DNA of 50,379 nt from JBBRNH01 sp038230415 (GCA_038230415.1 JBBRNH010000035.1:1-50379); one strand, 5' to 3'. Positions 39,602-48,489 are shown, numbered from the stretch's first letter. Numbers and translations are program-made. Notes: generated by a model not told the origin, from the sequence alone.

Positions 39602-41014
39602 ATGTTACTCACAATTTCGACTACTCATTTCCCCGCCACTGACCTCGGCTATCTGCTCCATAAGCACCCAGACAAGGTGCAGACGTTTGCGACGAGTGGC
39701 GGGCGGGCGCACGTGTTTTATCCCGAAGCGACCGATAACCGCGCAACGGCCTCGCTCCTGCTCGACCTTGACCCGATTGATTTGGTCCGTAAACTGCCTA
39801 ACAGCGGCAACGCCCTCACGGCCCGGCATTACGTGAACGACCGCCCGTTTGTGGCTTCGTCGTTCATGTCGTCGGCCATTGCCACCGTGTATTCGTCGGC
39901 GTTGAACGGCAGATGTGCCGACCGCCCCGAATTAGTTGATGAACGGATACCGCTTACCGTATATGTATCGGTAGTGCGGGCGCGGGGAGGGGAAGATGTA
40001 ATTCGGCGGGTGTTTGAGCCGTTGGGCTACGGGGTGTCGGTGCAGGGTTACGCCCTCGATGAGCAGTTTCCGGCCTGGGGCCAAAGCCCGTATTTCACGG
40101 TTAGGCTCACTAATTCGATCACGGTGCAGCAACTCCTGCAACATTTGTACGTGCTACTCCCCGTGCTTGACAATGAACGGCATTATTTTATGACCCAGCA
40201 GGACGTGGAGATTCTGCTCAAGAAAGGCGAAGGCTGGCTCGCTCAACACCCTGACCGCGAATGGATTACGAGCCGGTATTTTAAACACCTCAGCCGCTTT
40301 GCCAATCAGGTGCTGAACCGACTGACTGCCGATGATGACGAAACCGCCGACGACACTACCGAAACCGAGGAAGCCAACACCACCGAAATCGCCAAACGGG
40401 TTTCGTTGCACTCGCTGCGGTTAGATGCCGCGCTCGACGTAATCAAACTATCGGGGGCCGCGTCGGTGCTGGATTTGGGCTGTGGCGAAGGTCAACTGCT
40501 GAAACGGCTCCTCCGCGAACCACAGTTTACGCGCATTGCGGGCATGGACGTGGCTTACCGCGATCTGATGCGGGCCAAAAAAACACTACAAGTTGATGAA
40601 CTGTTGGCCCACAACCGCGACCGGCTCACGCTGTTTCAAGGCTCATTGCTCTACCGCGACGGGCGGCTATCGGGTTTCGATGCGGCTGCGTTGGTCGAAG
40701 TAATCGAACACATCGAGCCGGACCGATTGCCCGCCCTCGAACAGGTGGTTTTTATGGTTGCTGCGCCAAAAACCGTTGTCGTAACCACGCCCAACGCTGA
40801 ATACAACGCGCTCTATAACATGGAAGACGGACTGATGCGCCACAATGACCACCGCTTTGAATGGTCTCGCGCCGAATTTGCGGCCTGGGCCAACCGCGTG
40901 GCCGACCAAAACCGCTATACCGTTGCCATCACCGGCGTTGGCCAACCCGACCAAACCGTTGGCGCATCGTCGCAGATGGCGGTGTTTCAGAAAATAAAAA
41001 CCCCCCAGCGGTGA
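39602..41014 (+). CDS. hen1: 3'-terminal RNA 2'-O-methyltransferase Hen1 (bacterial RNA repair)
   Basis: Methylates the 2'-OH of the broken RNA 3' end before Pnkp seals it, protecting against the same ribotoxin. The 470-aa protein starts at the ATG 39602 (MLLTISTTHFPATDLGYLLHK), the family's usual N-terminus; the longer frame is rejected. The N-terminal half (to about 260) is the Hen1-specific domain, and the C-terminal half is the methyltransferase: SAM motif VLDLGCGEGQLL at about residue 290, and the Mn-binding EVIEHIE motif at about 365 with further His in RHNDHRF. A palindrome overlaps its stop, and pnkp starts 36 bases later. Confidence 0.95.
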   Translation: MLLTISTTHFPATDLGYLLHKHPDKVQTFATSGGRAHVFYPEATDNRATASLLLDLDPIDLVRKLPNSGNALTARHYVNDRPFVASSFMSSAIATVYSSALNGRCADRPELVDERIPLTVYVSVVRARGGEDVIRRVFEPLGYGVSVQGYALDEQFPAWGQSPYFTVRLTNSITVQQLLQHLYVLLPVLDNERHYFMTQQDVEILLKKGEGWLAQHPDREWITSRYFKHLSRFANQVLNRLTADDDETADDTTETEEANTTEIAKRVSLHSLRLDAALDVIKLSGAASVLDLGCGEGQLLKRLLREPQFTRIAGMDVAYRDLMRAKKTLQVDELLAHNRDRLTLFQGSLLYRDGRLSGFDAAALVEVIEHIEPDRLPALEQVVFMVAAPKTVVVTTPNAEYNALYNMEDGLMRHNDHRFEWSRAEFAAWANRVADQNRYTVAITGVGQPDQTVGASSQMAVFQKIKTPQR

Positions 41015-41034
41015 GACGCAAAATGTTGCGTCTC
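41013..41034. repeat. 22-bp near-perfect palindrome between hen1 and pnkp
   Basis: GAGACGCAA (41013-41021) and TTGCGTCTC (41026-41034) with a 4-base loop. It overlaps the last two bases of the hen1 stop codon and sits 16 bases before pnkp. GAGACGCA palindromes are known as interspersed repeats in bacteria. It could attenuate pnkp expression. Confidence 0.8.
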
Positions 41035-41049
41035 TACACAAAACAAATT

Positions 41050-43620
41050 ATGGAAATTAACCTACCAGACCTGTCGCTCGTGGTGCTGATTGGCGCGAGC
41101 AGTTCGGGCAAAAGCACCTTTGCCCGAACCCATTTTTTGCCGACCGAAATTGTCTCGTCAGACTATTGCCGGGCCGTGATTGCCAACGACGAAAACAACC
41201 AAAACGCCACCGCCGATGCCTTTGAGTTGCTGCATTTTATTGTGGGCAAACGGCTCAAACGCGGCCTGCTGACGGTGGTAGATGCCACAAGCCTGAAACC
41301 CGGCGACCGCAAACACTATATCGAACTCGCCCGGCAATACCACGTGCTGCCCATTGCGATTGTGTTTGATATGCCCGAACGACTGCTCAAAGACCGCCAC
41401 CACGCCCGGCCCGACCGCGATTTTGCGGAATCGGTGATTAACCGCCAACTCAAAAACCTGCGCGAACACACCCGTAACCTCGACCGCGAAGGGTTTCGGT
41501 ACGTGCATTTCCTGAAATCGCCGGATGCGGTAGCGGCCACAACCATCAGCCGAACCCCGGCATGGAACAACCGCCAAAGCGACTTCGGTCCGTTCGACAT
41601 CATCGGCGATGTGCATGGCTGCCACGCCGAGCTGACCGAACTCATCACAGCATTGGGATACGACGTTTCGGGGCCGGTTTTCGTGCCGCCCGCCGGTCGG
41701 CGATTGGTGTTTGTCGGCGATTTGGTTGACCGGGGCCCAAACTCGGTGGCGGTGTTGCGGTTGGTCATGGATTTGGTGAAACAGGGCATAGCGTTGGTGG
41801 TGCCGGGCAATCACGACGACAAACTAAAACGCTATTTGTGGGGCAAAAAAGTGTCGCTCAATCATGGTTTGGCCGAAACCGTTGCCGAATTAGAAGCCCA
41901 GCCGCCTGAATTTGTCGAAGAAGTAAAACTATTTCTCGACAGTTTGGTGAGTCATTACGTGCTTGACGAAGGCCGGTTGGTGGTGGCTCACGCGGGCCTG
42001 CGCGAAGAAATGCACGGGCGGGCTTCGGGCGCGGTGCGGGCCTTTTGTCTGTATGGCGAAACCACCGGCGAAACCGACGAGTATGGCCTGCCCGTGCGCC
42101 TGAATTGGGCCGCCAACTATAAAGGCCGCGCCATGATTGTGTACGGACACACGCCCGTGCCGGAAGCCGAATGGCTCAACAACACCATTGACATTGACAC
42201 GGGCTGTTGTTTTGGCGGCAAACTAACGGCCCTGCGCTACCCCGAACGGGCGTTGGTAAGCATCCCGGCCAAACGCGAATACGCCGAATCGCGTCGGCCA
42301 TTCCTGCCCGAAACCCCCGCCGAATCGGGATTAGTTGGTATGACTGCCCAACAAACCCTTGATGATCTGCTTGATATTCAGGATGTAACGGGCCGACGCA
42401 CGATCACCACGACGTATGTGCCGCCGATTACCCTCCGCGAAGAAGACGGAATAGCCGCGCTGGAGGTGATGAGCCGGTTTGCCATAAACCCGAAATGGTT
42501 GCTGTATTTGCCGCCCACGATGTCGCCGGTCGAAACAGCGCCCCTGCCCGATTTTCTCGAACACCCTGCCGAAGCCTTTGCCTATTACCGCAAGCAGGGC
42601 GTTCGGCGGGTGATTTGCGAAGAGAAACATATGGGGTCACGGGCGGTGGTGATTGTGGGTCAGACCGATGCCGTAGCGCAAACCCGGTTTGGCCTGGCCG
42701 ATGCCGCGCCGGGCGTGGTTTATACCCGAACGGGTCGGCGGTTTTTCACCAATCCGGCGGTCGAAACGGCGTTTCTGTATAAACTCCGGGCCGCGCTCGA
42801 TGCCACTGATTTCTGGGCCAAACATCGCACCGATTGGGTTTGCTTGGATGCCGAACTCATGCCCTGGTCGGCAAAGGCGCAGGAGTTGATTCAACGGCAA
42901 TACGCGGCTGTGGGCAGTTCGGCCACTGCTGCCCTCGCCGATACGCTGGCTGCGCTGAATCAAACGGCCAATCGAAGCGAGGATATGGCCGCGAAAATTT
43001 CGGGCTTAACAACGCAGATTGGTGATTACGCCACCGCCATCGGTCAATACCGGGCAGCTTACCGGCAGTATTGCCGGGAGGTAAACGGGATTGACGGGTT
43101 GGTTTTGGCTCCGTTTCATCTCCTGGCAACCGAAGGCCGGGTGCATACCAATCAGCCACACGCGTGGCATTTGGCGCAGATTGCCGATTTCTGCGCGGCA
43201 GACCCGGCTTTTCTGCTGGCAACGCCGTATCGTGAAGTTGATTTGGATGATGCTGACAGTCAGCAGATTGCGCTCGATTGGTGGTTATCGCTGACCAATG
43301 CCGGGGGTGAAGGCATGGTAGTGAAACCGCCTGATTTTATGGCTCGGTCGGGCAAGGGTAATCTGATTCAGCCTGCCATAAAATGCCGGGGCCGCGAGTA
43401 CCTCCGCATTATTTATGGCCCCGATTATGACCGCCCGGATCATCTCAGCCAACTGAAGCAGCGCAATGTGGGCCAAAAACGGGCGTTGGCCCTGCGCGAG
43501 TTTGCGCTTGGTCTCGAAGCCCTTGATCGGTTTGCGGCACGTGAGCCGTTGCGCCGGATTCACGAGTGCGTGATTGGGGTGTTGGGCTTAGAAAGCGAGC
43601 CGGTTGACCCGCGTTTGTGA
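41050..43620 (+). CDS. pnkp: polynucleotide kinase-phosphatase (Pnkp, kinase-phosphatase-ligase)
   Basis: End-healing and end-sealing enzyme of bacterial RNA repair. The 856-aa protein (family about 850-870) has three catalytic modules. Kinase: P-loop GASSSGKST at 15-23. Phosphatase: GDVHGCHAEL at about 185, GDLVDRGPNS and GNHDDKL (metallophosphoesterase). Adenylyltransferase: EEKHMGSRAV with the predicted adenylated Lys526, and VVKP near the C-terminus. The ATG at 41050 is used; the open frame back to 40861 lies inside hen1. It needs Hen1 for full ligase activity, and the two are adjacent here. The tail runs without a terminator into the Pho-box-like array. Confidence 0.96.
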   Translation: MEINLPDLSLVVLIGASSSGKSTFARTHFLPTEIVSSDYCRAVIANDENNQNATADAFELLHFIVGKRLKRGLLTVVDATSLKPGDRKHYIELARQYHVLPIAIVFDMPERLLKDRHHARPDRDFAESVINRQLKNLREHTRNLDREGFRYVHFLKSPDAVAATTISRTPAWNNRQSDFGPFDIIGDVHGCHAELTELITALGYDVSGPVFVPPAGRRLVFVGDLVDRGPNSVAVLRLVMDLVKQGIALVVPGNHDDKLKRYLWGKKVSLNHGLAETVAELEAQPPEFVEEVKLFLDSLVSHYVLDEGRLVVAHAGLREEMHGRASGAVRAFCLYGETTGETDEYGLPVRLNWAANYKGRAMIVYGHTPVPEAEWLNNTIDIDTGCCFGGKLTALRYPERALVSIPAKREYAESRRPFLPETPAESGLVGMTAQQTLDDLLDIQDVTGRRTITTTYVPPITLREEDGIAALEVMSRFAINPKWLLYLPPTMSPVETAPLPDFLEHPAEAFAYYRKQGVRRVICEEKHMGSRAVVIVGQTDAVAQTRFGLADAAPGVVYTRTGRRFFTNPAVETAFLYKLRAALDATDFWAKHRTDWVCLDAELMPWSAKAQELIQRQYAAVGSSATAALADTLAALNQTANRSEDMAAKISGLTTQIGDYATAIGQYRAAYRQYCREVNGIDGLVLAPFHLLATEGRVHTNQPHAWHLAQIADFCAADPAFLLATPYREVDLDDADSQQIALDWWLSLTNAGGEGMVVKPPDFMARSGKGNLIQPAIKCRGREYLRIIYGPDYDRPDHLSQLKQRNVGQKRALALREFALGLEALDRFAAREPLRRIHECVIGVLGLESEPVDPRL

Positions 43621-43663
43621 GGGCCGAAATTCATCCTGTGGAAACGAACTAACCCCTAAAAAT

Positions 43664-43726
43664 TAACATTTACTTAACATTAGGATAACATTGGCTTAAC
43701 ATTTGCGTAACATTGCACTACGATTG
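43664..43726 (+). promoter_or_regulatory. Pho-box-like array of five TAACATT repeats plus -7 element
   Basis: TAACATT occurs at 43664, 43675, 43686, 43697 and 43708, exactly 11 bp apart, three copies preceded by T (TTAACATT). Such 11-bp direct repeats are typical of PhoB/PhoP boxes. TACGATTG (43719-43726, 7 of 8 to TANNTTTG) follows 4 bases after the last unit, so the array replaces the -33 region. This suggests activation under phosphate limitation of the gene starting at 43772. Confidence 0.7.
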
Positions 43727-43771
43727 CCTGATGCGGCAACCGTTTTTTTCACCAGTACACACACAAAAACC

Positions 43772-44146
43772 ATGAAACAAGTAGTCGTTCCTCTACTACT
43801 GAGCACGTTGATCACCATGAGTACGTTCGCTGAAACGCCCGAAAAAATCGCGCCCAAAGCAACCCTTGCCATTCGGTCAACGTTGGCAAACGCCAAATTA
43901 GAACGCAGTTTAGCCAGAAACCTGACCTGCCCCGACATCCTGCGCGAAAGCGGCACGAACTGTATTGTGATGATCCGGTTCACGGTCAACGATGACAAAC
44001 GGCTCTCGCGGCTGGAGGTATTTAGTGGTAACGACCGTCTGAACGCCGATATAGCCCGACAGTTGGTCGGCAAAAAATTGAACGTCTCTCTCGATCAGTT
44101 GGCCGAAACCCACTTAGTTCGATTGCATTTCCAGCTAACTGACTAA
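43772..44146 (+). CDS. small secreted protein, TonB-C-like, behind a Pho-box-like array
   Basis: A 124-aa exported protein. The ATG at 43772 gives a signal peptide MKQVVVPLLLSTLITMSTFA; the longer frame from 43703 would run through the repeat array and is rejected. The mature part has LARNLTCPDILRESGTNCIVMIRFTVNDDKRLSRLEVFSGNDRLN, similar in layout to the TonB C-terminal-type fold of small Bacteroidota exported proteins, with two cysteines that could form a disulfide. Function unknown. Its promoter suggests a phosphate-starvation role (inference). Confidence 0.8.
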   Translation: MKQVVVPLLLSTLITMSTFAETPEKIAPKATLAIRSTLANAKLERSLARNLTCPDILRESGTNCIVMIRFTVNDDKRLSRLEVFSGNDRLNADIARQLVGKKLNVSLDQLAETHLVRLHFQLTD

Positions 44147-44241
44147 ACCCTGTTTTATGCGACTCGAAACGCAACAAACACCCTGAAGCCCTGCCACTGA
44201 TGTAGCGGGGCTTTTGTTTTTTAGCGAAAAAGAGATGCAAG

Positions 44242-44326
44242 AAGAAAGAGAAAAAAGACGCAAGAGGAAAGACAGAAGGGGTGCCGAAGGGGAGTTTTTC
44301 GTCCAGAAGTCTTTTTTCTCTTTCTT
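44242..44326. repeat. purine-rich inverted repeat upstream of fusA
   Basis: Perfect 18-base arms AAGAAAGAGAAAAAAGAC (44242-44259) and its complement (44309-44326) with a 49-base purine-rich loop. Related GAAAGA words recur in the repeat at 48512-48630. Confidence 0.85.
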
Positions 44327-44382
44327 CCCAACAATCCCCCACATTTCTTAATCCCATATCCCGCCTAAACTCTGCTCATTGC

Positions 44383-44413
44383 TTTGAAATGCGTCTGAAT
44401 TTCAGTAATTTTG
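44383..44413 (+). promoter_or_regulatory. fusA promoter, perfect Bacteroidota consensus
   Basis: TTTG (44383-44386), 19 bases, then TAATTTTG (44406-44413). Both boxes match the consensus exactly, fitting a highly expressed translation gene. The 5' leader is about 80 bases. Confidence 0.85.
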
Positions 44414-44500
44414 CGTCCTGATTTCAAAAATGTGTGCCTGATAATCAATGGGCAGACGGATTCGGTCAGAAAAGCAACCTTCATTTCATAAAGCAATCAC

Positions 44501-46612
44501 ATGGCAACTGATCTTCGATACCTCCGAAATATCGGTATCGCTGCACACATCGACGCAGGCAAAACCACTACCACCGAGCGTATTCTGTACTACGCCGGGG
44601 TGAGCCACAAAATCGGCGAGGTTCACGAAGGAGCCGCTACGATGGACTGGATGGAGCAGGAGCAGGAACGTGGCATCACCATCACCTCTGCCGCCACAAC
44701 TGTTAGCTGGGATTACCGCGACCATAAATACGGCGTAAACATCATTGACACCCCCGGCCACGTTGACTTCACGGTTGAGGTGAACCGCTCGTTGCGCGTT
44801 CTCGACGGATTAGTTTTTCTGTTCAGTTCGGTTGACGGCGTTGAGCCGCAGTCAGAAACCAACTGGCGGCTGGCAAACAACTACAACGTGGCGCGTTTGG
44901 GTTTCGTGAACAAAATGGACCGGGCCGGTGCCGACTTCCTCAACGTGGTGAAGCAGGTAAAGGAAATGCTTGGCTCAAACGCCGTGCCGCTTCAACTGCC
45001 AATTGGTGCCGAAGACCAATTCAAGGGCGTGGTTGACCTGATTAACTTCCGGGGTATTATCTGGAACGAAACCGATAAGGGCATGACCTTTACCGAGATT
45101 CCGGTGCCGGACGATATGATCGAAGAAGCGACCGAATGGCGCGAAAAACTTCTCGAATCCGTCGCCGATTTCGACGACACGTTGATGGAGAAGTACTTTG
45201 AAGACCCAAGCAGCATTTCGGAAGACGAGATCATGGCCGCTCTTCGCAAGGCGACGATTGCCATGGAAATTGTGCCGATGCTGTGCGGTTCGGCCTTCAA
45301 AAACAAGGGCGTTCAAACCATGCTCGATTACGTGATGGCCCTGCTGCCATCGCCACTCGACAAGCCCGACATCAAAGGAATCAATCCGAACACGGATCAG
45401 GAAGTAACCCGCAAAGCCAACGAAACCGAGCCGTTTGCCGCGCTCGCGTTCAAAATCGCGACGGACCCGTATGTGGGCCGGTTATGTTTCGTGCGGGCCT
45501 ATTCGGGCGTTCTCGAATCGGGTTCTTACGTGCTGAACGCCCGTTCTGGCAACAAAGAGCGTATCTCGCGAATTTTTCAGATGCACGCCAACAAGCAGAA
45601 TCAGATTGATAAACTGCGGGCGGGTGATATTGGAGCCGTTGTTGGCTTTAAAGACATCAAAACCGGCGATACCCTTTGCGACGAAAAACACCCGATTGTT
45701 CTCGAATCAATGGTGTTCCCAGAGCCGGTTATCGGCTATGCCATTGAGCCGAAAAAATCTGTTGATCAGGACAACTTCTCGAAAGCCATTGGTAAACTTC
45801 TCGAAGAAGACCCAACCCTAAAAGTAGAGTCGAACGAAGAAACCGGCCAAACCATCATCCGGGGCATGGGCGAGCTTCACCTCGAAATTATCATTGACCG
45901 GATGCGTCGTGAATTCAAGGTCGAAGTAAATCAGGGCGCACCACAGGTAGCCTACAAGGAGAAACTGACCAAAAAAGTTGAACACCGCGAGGTTTATAAA
46001 AAGCAAACGGGTGGTCGCGGTAAATTTGCCGACATCGTGTTTGATCTCGGCCCGCGTGATGCTGACGAAAACGGCATTGTGCAGCCCGGTCTGGAGTTCG
46101 TAAACGGTATTGTTGGTGGTGTAATTCCGAAAGAATTTATCTCGCCCATCGAGAAAGGGTTTAAGGAAGCCATGACCAACGGCCCGTTGGCGGGTTACCC
46201 CCTCGACTCGATGCGGGTGCGGATTTTCCACGGCTCGTATCACGACGTTGACTCCGATTCGCTGTCGTTTGAGTTGGCCGCCCGGATTGGTTATCGTGAA
46301 GCTGCGCGGCAGGCTGGCCCAAAAATTCTGGAGCCAATTATGGCCGTTGAAGTGCTGACTCCCGAAGAATACACCGGCCCAATCACCGGCGACCTAAACC
46401 GTCGGCGGGGTATCATGAAAGGGATGGACACGCGGGCTGGCTCGCAGGTAATCAAAGGCGATGTACCACTGTCGGAACTGTTTGGCTATATCACCGAACT
46501 CCGCACCATGTCGTCGGGCCGGGCAACGGCTAACCTGACGTTCTCGCACTACGAGGTTGTACCGCAAAACTTAGCCGAAGGCGTGGTAGCGAAGGCAAAA
46601 GGAAACTCTTAA
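44501..46612 (+). CDS. fusA: translation elongation factor G
   Basis: GTPase that moves tRNA and mRNA through the ribosome. 703 aa. G1 AHIDAGKTTTTE, G2 RGITITSAATT, G3 DTPGHVDFT, G4 NKMDRAGAD, G5 SAFKNKGVQ are all present, followed by domains II-V to the C-terminal MSSGRATANLTFSHYEVVPQ. Its normal partners rpsL and rpsG are not upstream; the gene has its own strong promoter. rpsJ follows after 147 bases that contain an inverted repeat. Confidence 0.98.
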   Translation: MATDLRYLRNIGIAAHIDAGKTTTTERILYYAGVSHKIGEVHEGAATMDWMEQEQERGITITSAATTVSWDYRDHKYGVNIIDTPGHVDFTVEVNRSLRVLDGLVFLFSSVDGVEPQSETNWRLANNYNVARLGFVNKMDRAGADFLNVVKQVKEMLGSNAVPLQLPIGAEDQFKGVVDLINFRGIIWNETDKGMTFTEIPVPDDMIEEATEWREKLLESVADFDDTLMEKYFEDPSSISEDEIMAALRKATIAMEIVPMLCGSAFKNKGVQTMLDYVMALLPSPLDKPDIKGINPNTDQEVTRKANETEPFAALAFKIATDPYVGRLCFVRAYSGVLESGSYVLNARSGNKERISRIFQMHANKQNQIDKLRAGDIGAVVGFKDIKTGDTLCDEKHPIVLESMVFPEPVIGYAIEPKKSVDQDNFSKAIGKLLEEDPTLKVESNEETGQTIIRGMGELHLEIIIDRMRREFKVEVNQGAPQVAYKEKLTKKVEHREVYKKQTGGRGKFADIVFDLGPRDADENGIVQPGLEFVNGIVGGVIPKEFISPIEKGFKEAMTNGPLAGYPLDSMRVRIFHGSYHDVDSDSLSFELAARIGYREAARQAGPKILEPIMAVEVLTPEEYTGPITGDLNRRRGIMKGMDTRAGSQVIKGDVPLSELFGYITELRTMSSGRATANLTFSHYEVVPQNLAEGVVAKAKGNS

Positions 46613-46614
46613 TT

Positions 46615-46687
46615 TGTATATATGATATATGGCATATTATGTATGTTGACCATTAATAGTCATACGTTATATACCATATATCATACA
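46615..46687. repeat. AT-rich inverted repeat between fusA and rpsJ
   Basis: Arms 46615-46645 and 46661-46687; the inner GATATATGG...GTATG block matches at 19 of 22 positions and the outer TGTAT ends pair with a 4-base shift. It begins 2 bases after the fusA stop and lies inside what should be one transcript. Confidence 0.8.
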
Positions 46688-46759
46688 TTTTTTTATCCCC
46701 TCGGAGTGAATGGTTCTTTCGGGGGTGTATTTTTCAACTAACAAATCAGAACCAGGACT

Positions 46760-47065
46760 ATGAGTCAGAAAATTCGCATTAAACTGAAATCGTTCGACCA
46801 CACGCTGGTTGACAAATCGGCAGAACGGATTGTGAAAGCCGTAAAATCAACGGGAGCCGTGGTGAGCGGGCCAATTCCGTTGCCAACCGAGAAGGAGATT
46901 TACACCGTGTTGCGGTCTCCGCACGTAAACAAAAAAGCGCGGGAGCAATTTCAACTTTGCACCTACAAACGGCTGATTGATATTTACAGTTCATCGGCCA
47001 AAACGGTTGACGCACTCATGAAACTCGACCTGCCCAGCGGTGTTGACGTTGAAATCAAAGTCTAA
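46760..47065 (+). CDS. rpsJ: 30S ribosomal protein S10
   Basis: 101-aa ribosomal protein S10 (NusE), also a transcription antitermination factor. IRIKLKSFDHTLVDKSAERI, GPIPLPTEKEIYTVLRSPH and REQFQLCTYKRLIDI are the family blocks. In most genomes rpsJ opens the S10 operon (rplC, rplD and so on); here a strong terminator follows at once, so it is split from that operon. The same rpsJ-fusA linkage occurs in many Bacteroidota. Confidence 0.98.
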   Translation: MSQKIRIKLKSFDHTLVDKSAERIVKAVKSTGAVVSGPIPLPTEKEIYTVLRSPHVNKKAREQFQLCTYKRLIDIYSSSAKTVDALMKLDLPSGVDVEIKV

Positions 47066-47084
47066 GTTTCTGGACGAGTAAGTA

Positions 47085-47124
47085 CTAAAAACGCCCCGAA
47101 TCGTCAGATTCGGGGCGTTTTTAG
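47085..47124 (+). terminator. intrinsic terminator after rpsJ
   Basis: Perfect 18-base arms 47085-47102 and 47107-47124 with GTCA loop; stem CGCCCCGAATC type followed by T5. Ends the fusA-rpsJ transcript and faces the MFS gene from the opposite side. Confidence 0.92.
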
Positions 47125-47226
47125 TTTAGGCTTGTGAGTCTTAGGAATGAGCTAAAACGTTGGCAGAACCAGACACGATAACTACCGCGCGACTTCTGTC
47201 TGCTTCGCTTGGCCGGATTATCGTGC

Positions 47227-48489
47227 TTATGGTGATTCAGGAACCGTTCCAAAATCGCTTTTATCCTGAACCACCGCCACCGTTCCCGTTCGGCGGAGCG
47301 ACCTGGCGGCCAGCAGCACACTAATCAGGGTCAGCACCGAACCGGCCAGAAACGGCGCACCCGGAAAATGAACCGGCGCACCGGGGCGGGTGAAATACGA
47401 AAACAGGCCCGTCATCATCGGTGGGCCAACGGTTCCGGTCAGGCTCACCAAACTCGTTAAGCCGCCCTGTAATTCGCCCTGCTCATTGGCTGGTACCTGC
47501 GCCGAAATAATGCCCTGCAACGACGGCCCGGCCAGGCCGCTCAGGGCGTAAGGCAGAAAGAAAATGTACATCTGCCAGCCCTCTACGGCCAGCGACATCA
47601 GCCCCAAACCGAGCGACATCATGCCCAGACCAACGTACACGGCGCGTTTCTGCCCGATTTTCGGGATAATCACCCGAATCAGCCCGCCTTGCACAATGGC
47701 AACGGCCAGCCCCACAAAACCTAACGAATAGCCTACTTCTTTTGGCCCCCAGCCGAAACTTTCCATCGTAAAATAGCCCCAGACGCTCTGCACCGCCTGC
47801 CCCGCAATGTAAATCAGCACCAATGAGGCAATCAAGCCCGTTACAACCGGGTATTTAAACAGATGCATGAATGAACCCAATGGATTGGCCCGCCGGATGT
47901 CGAATTTCCGCCGATTTTCTAAGGCCAGCGATTCGGGCAGGATAAAATAGCCATAGAGTGCGTTCAACCCGGCCAGCCCCGCAGCCGCCAGAAACGGAAT
48001 CCGTGCGCCATACTGCCCCAAAATTCCGCCGAGGGCCGGGCCAATAATAAATCCCAACCCGAAAGCTGCGCCGAGTAACCCAAAGTTTTGCGCTCGTTTT
48101 TCGGGCGTACTCACGTCGGCAATGTAGGCCGAGGCCGTGGTGAAACTCGCGCCCATAATACCCGCAATGATACGGCCCACAAACAGCCAGCCAATTGTGG
48201 GCGCGAAGGCCAGAAACAGATAATCAATAGAAAAGCCCGTTAATGAAATCAACAGCACCGCCCGCCGACCGTACTGATCGCTGAGACCGCCCAGCACCGG
48301 CGCGAACAAAAACGACATCACGGCGTAGGCAAAGGTGAGCCAGCCGCCGTATGTAGCCGCCTGACTCAGTCCGCCGTGAATCAGTTGCTCGATGAGTGTA
48401 GGAATCACCGGCGCAATAATGCCCAGCCCGATTACGTCAATCAGTACTGTAATAAAGATGAAGCCAAGCGCGGCCTGTTGTTTTTGCAT
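47227..48489 (-). CDS. MFS efflux transporter, TCR/Tet-like
   Basis: A 420-aa major facilitator with 12 predicted membrane segments. Motif A between helices 2 and 3 reads GGLSDQYGRRAVLL; motif C-like G-rich helix 5 (GLLGAAFGLGFIIGPALGGILG) marks a drug-proton antiporter. The N-terminus (GFIFITVLIDVIGLGIIAPVIPTLIEQL) resembles TetA-type tetracycline exporters. A chromosomal housekeeping efflux role is likelier than acquired resistance, because no regulator or mobile context is next to it. The substrate cannot be predicted. Confidence 0.9.
   Translation of the reverse strand: MQKQQAALGFIFITVLIDVIGLGIIAPVIPTLIEQLIHGGLSQAATYGGWLTFAYAVMSFLFAPVLGGLSDQYGRRAVLLISLTGFSIDYLFLAFAPTIGWLFVGRIIAGIMGASFTTASAYIADVSTPEKRAQNFGLLGAAFGLGFIIGPALGGILGQYGARIPFLAAAGLAGLNALYGYFILPESLALENRRKFDIRRANPLGSFMHLFKYPVVTGLIASLVLIYIAGQAVQSVWGYFTMESFGWGPKEVGYSLGFVGLAVAIVQGGLIRVIIPKIGQKRAVYVGLGMMSLGLGLMSLAVEGWQMYIFFLPYALSGLAGPSLQGIISAQVPANEQGELQGGLTSLVSLTGTVGPPMMTGLFSYFTRPGAPVHFPGAPFLAGSVLTLISVLLAARSLRRTGTVAVVQDKSDFGTVPESP

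Larger units (their letters stand above)
44147..44500. other. 354-base gap: inverted repeat plus fusA promoter and leader
   Basis: Holds the inverted repeat at 44242-44326 and the fusA promoter at 44383-44413. The first 90 bases carry only a short GCCCTGCCACTGATGTAGCGGGGC-region hairpin (about 44187-44212) that could end the preceding gene. No ORF is evident. Confidence 0.55.

Noticed and set aside
40861..41049. Upstream extension of the Pnkp frame
   Set aside because: It lies inside hen1 in another frame; the P-loop domain begins right after the ATG at 41050.
43664..43714. 11-bp TAACATT array considered as an origin iteron set
   Set aside because: No DnaA boxes or AT-rich unwinding region beside it, and it is placed exactly at a promoter before a gene; regulatory sites are likelier.
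47227..48489. MFS gene as acquired tetracycline resistance
   Set aside because: Only the general Tet-like fold is seen; there is no TetR partner or mobile context, and GC matches the neighbours.
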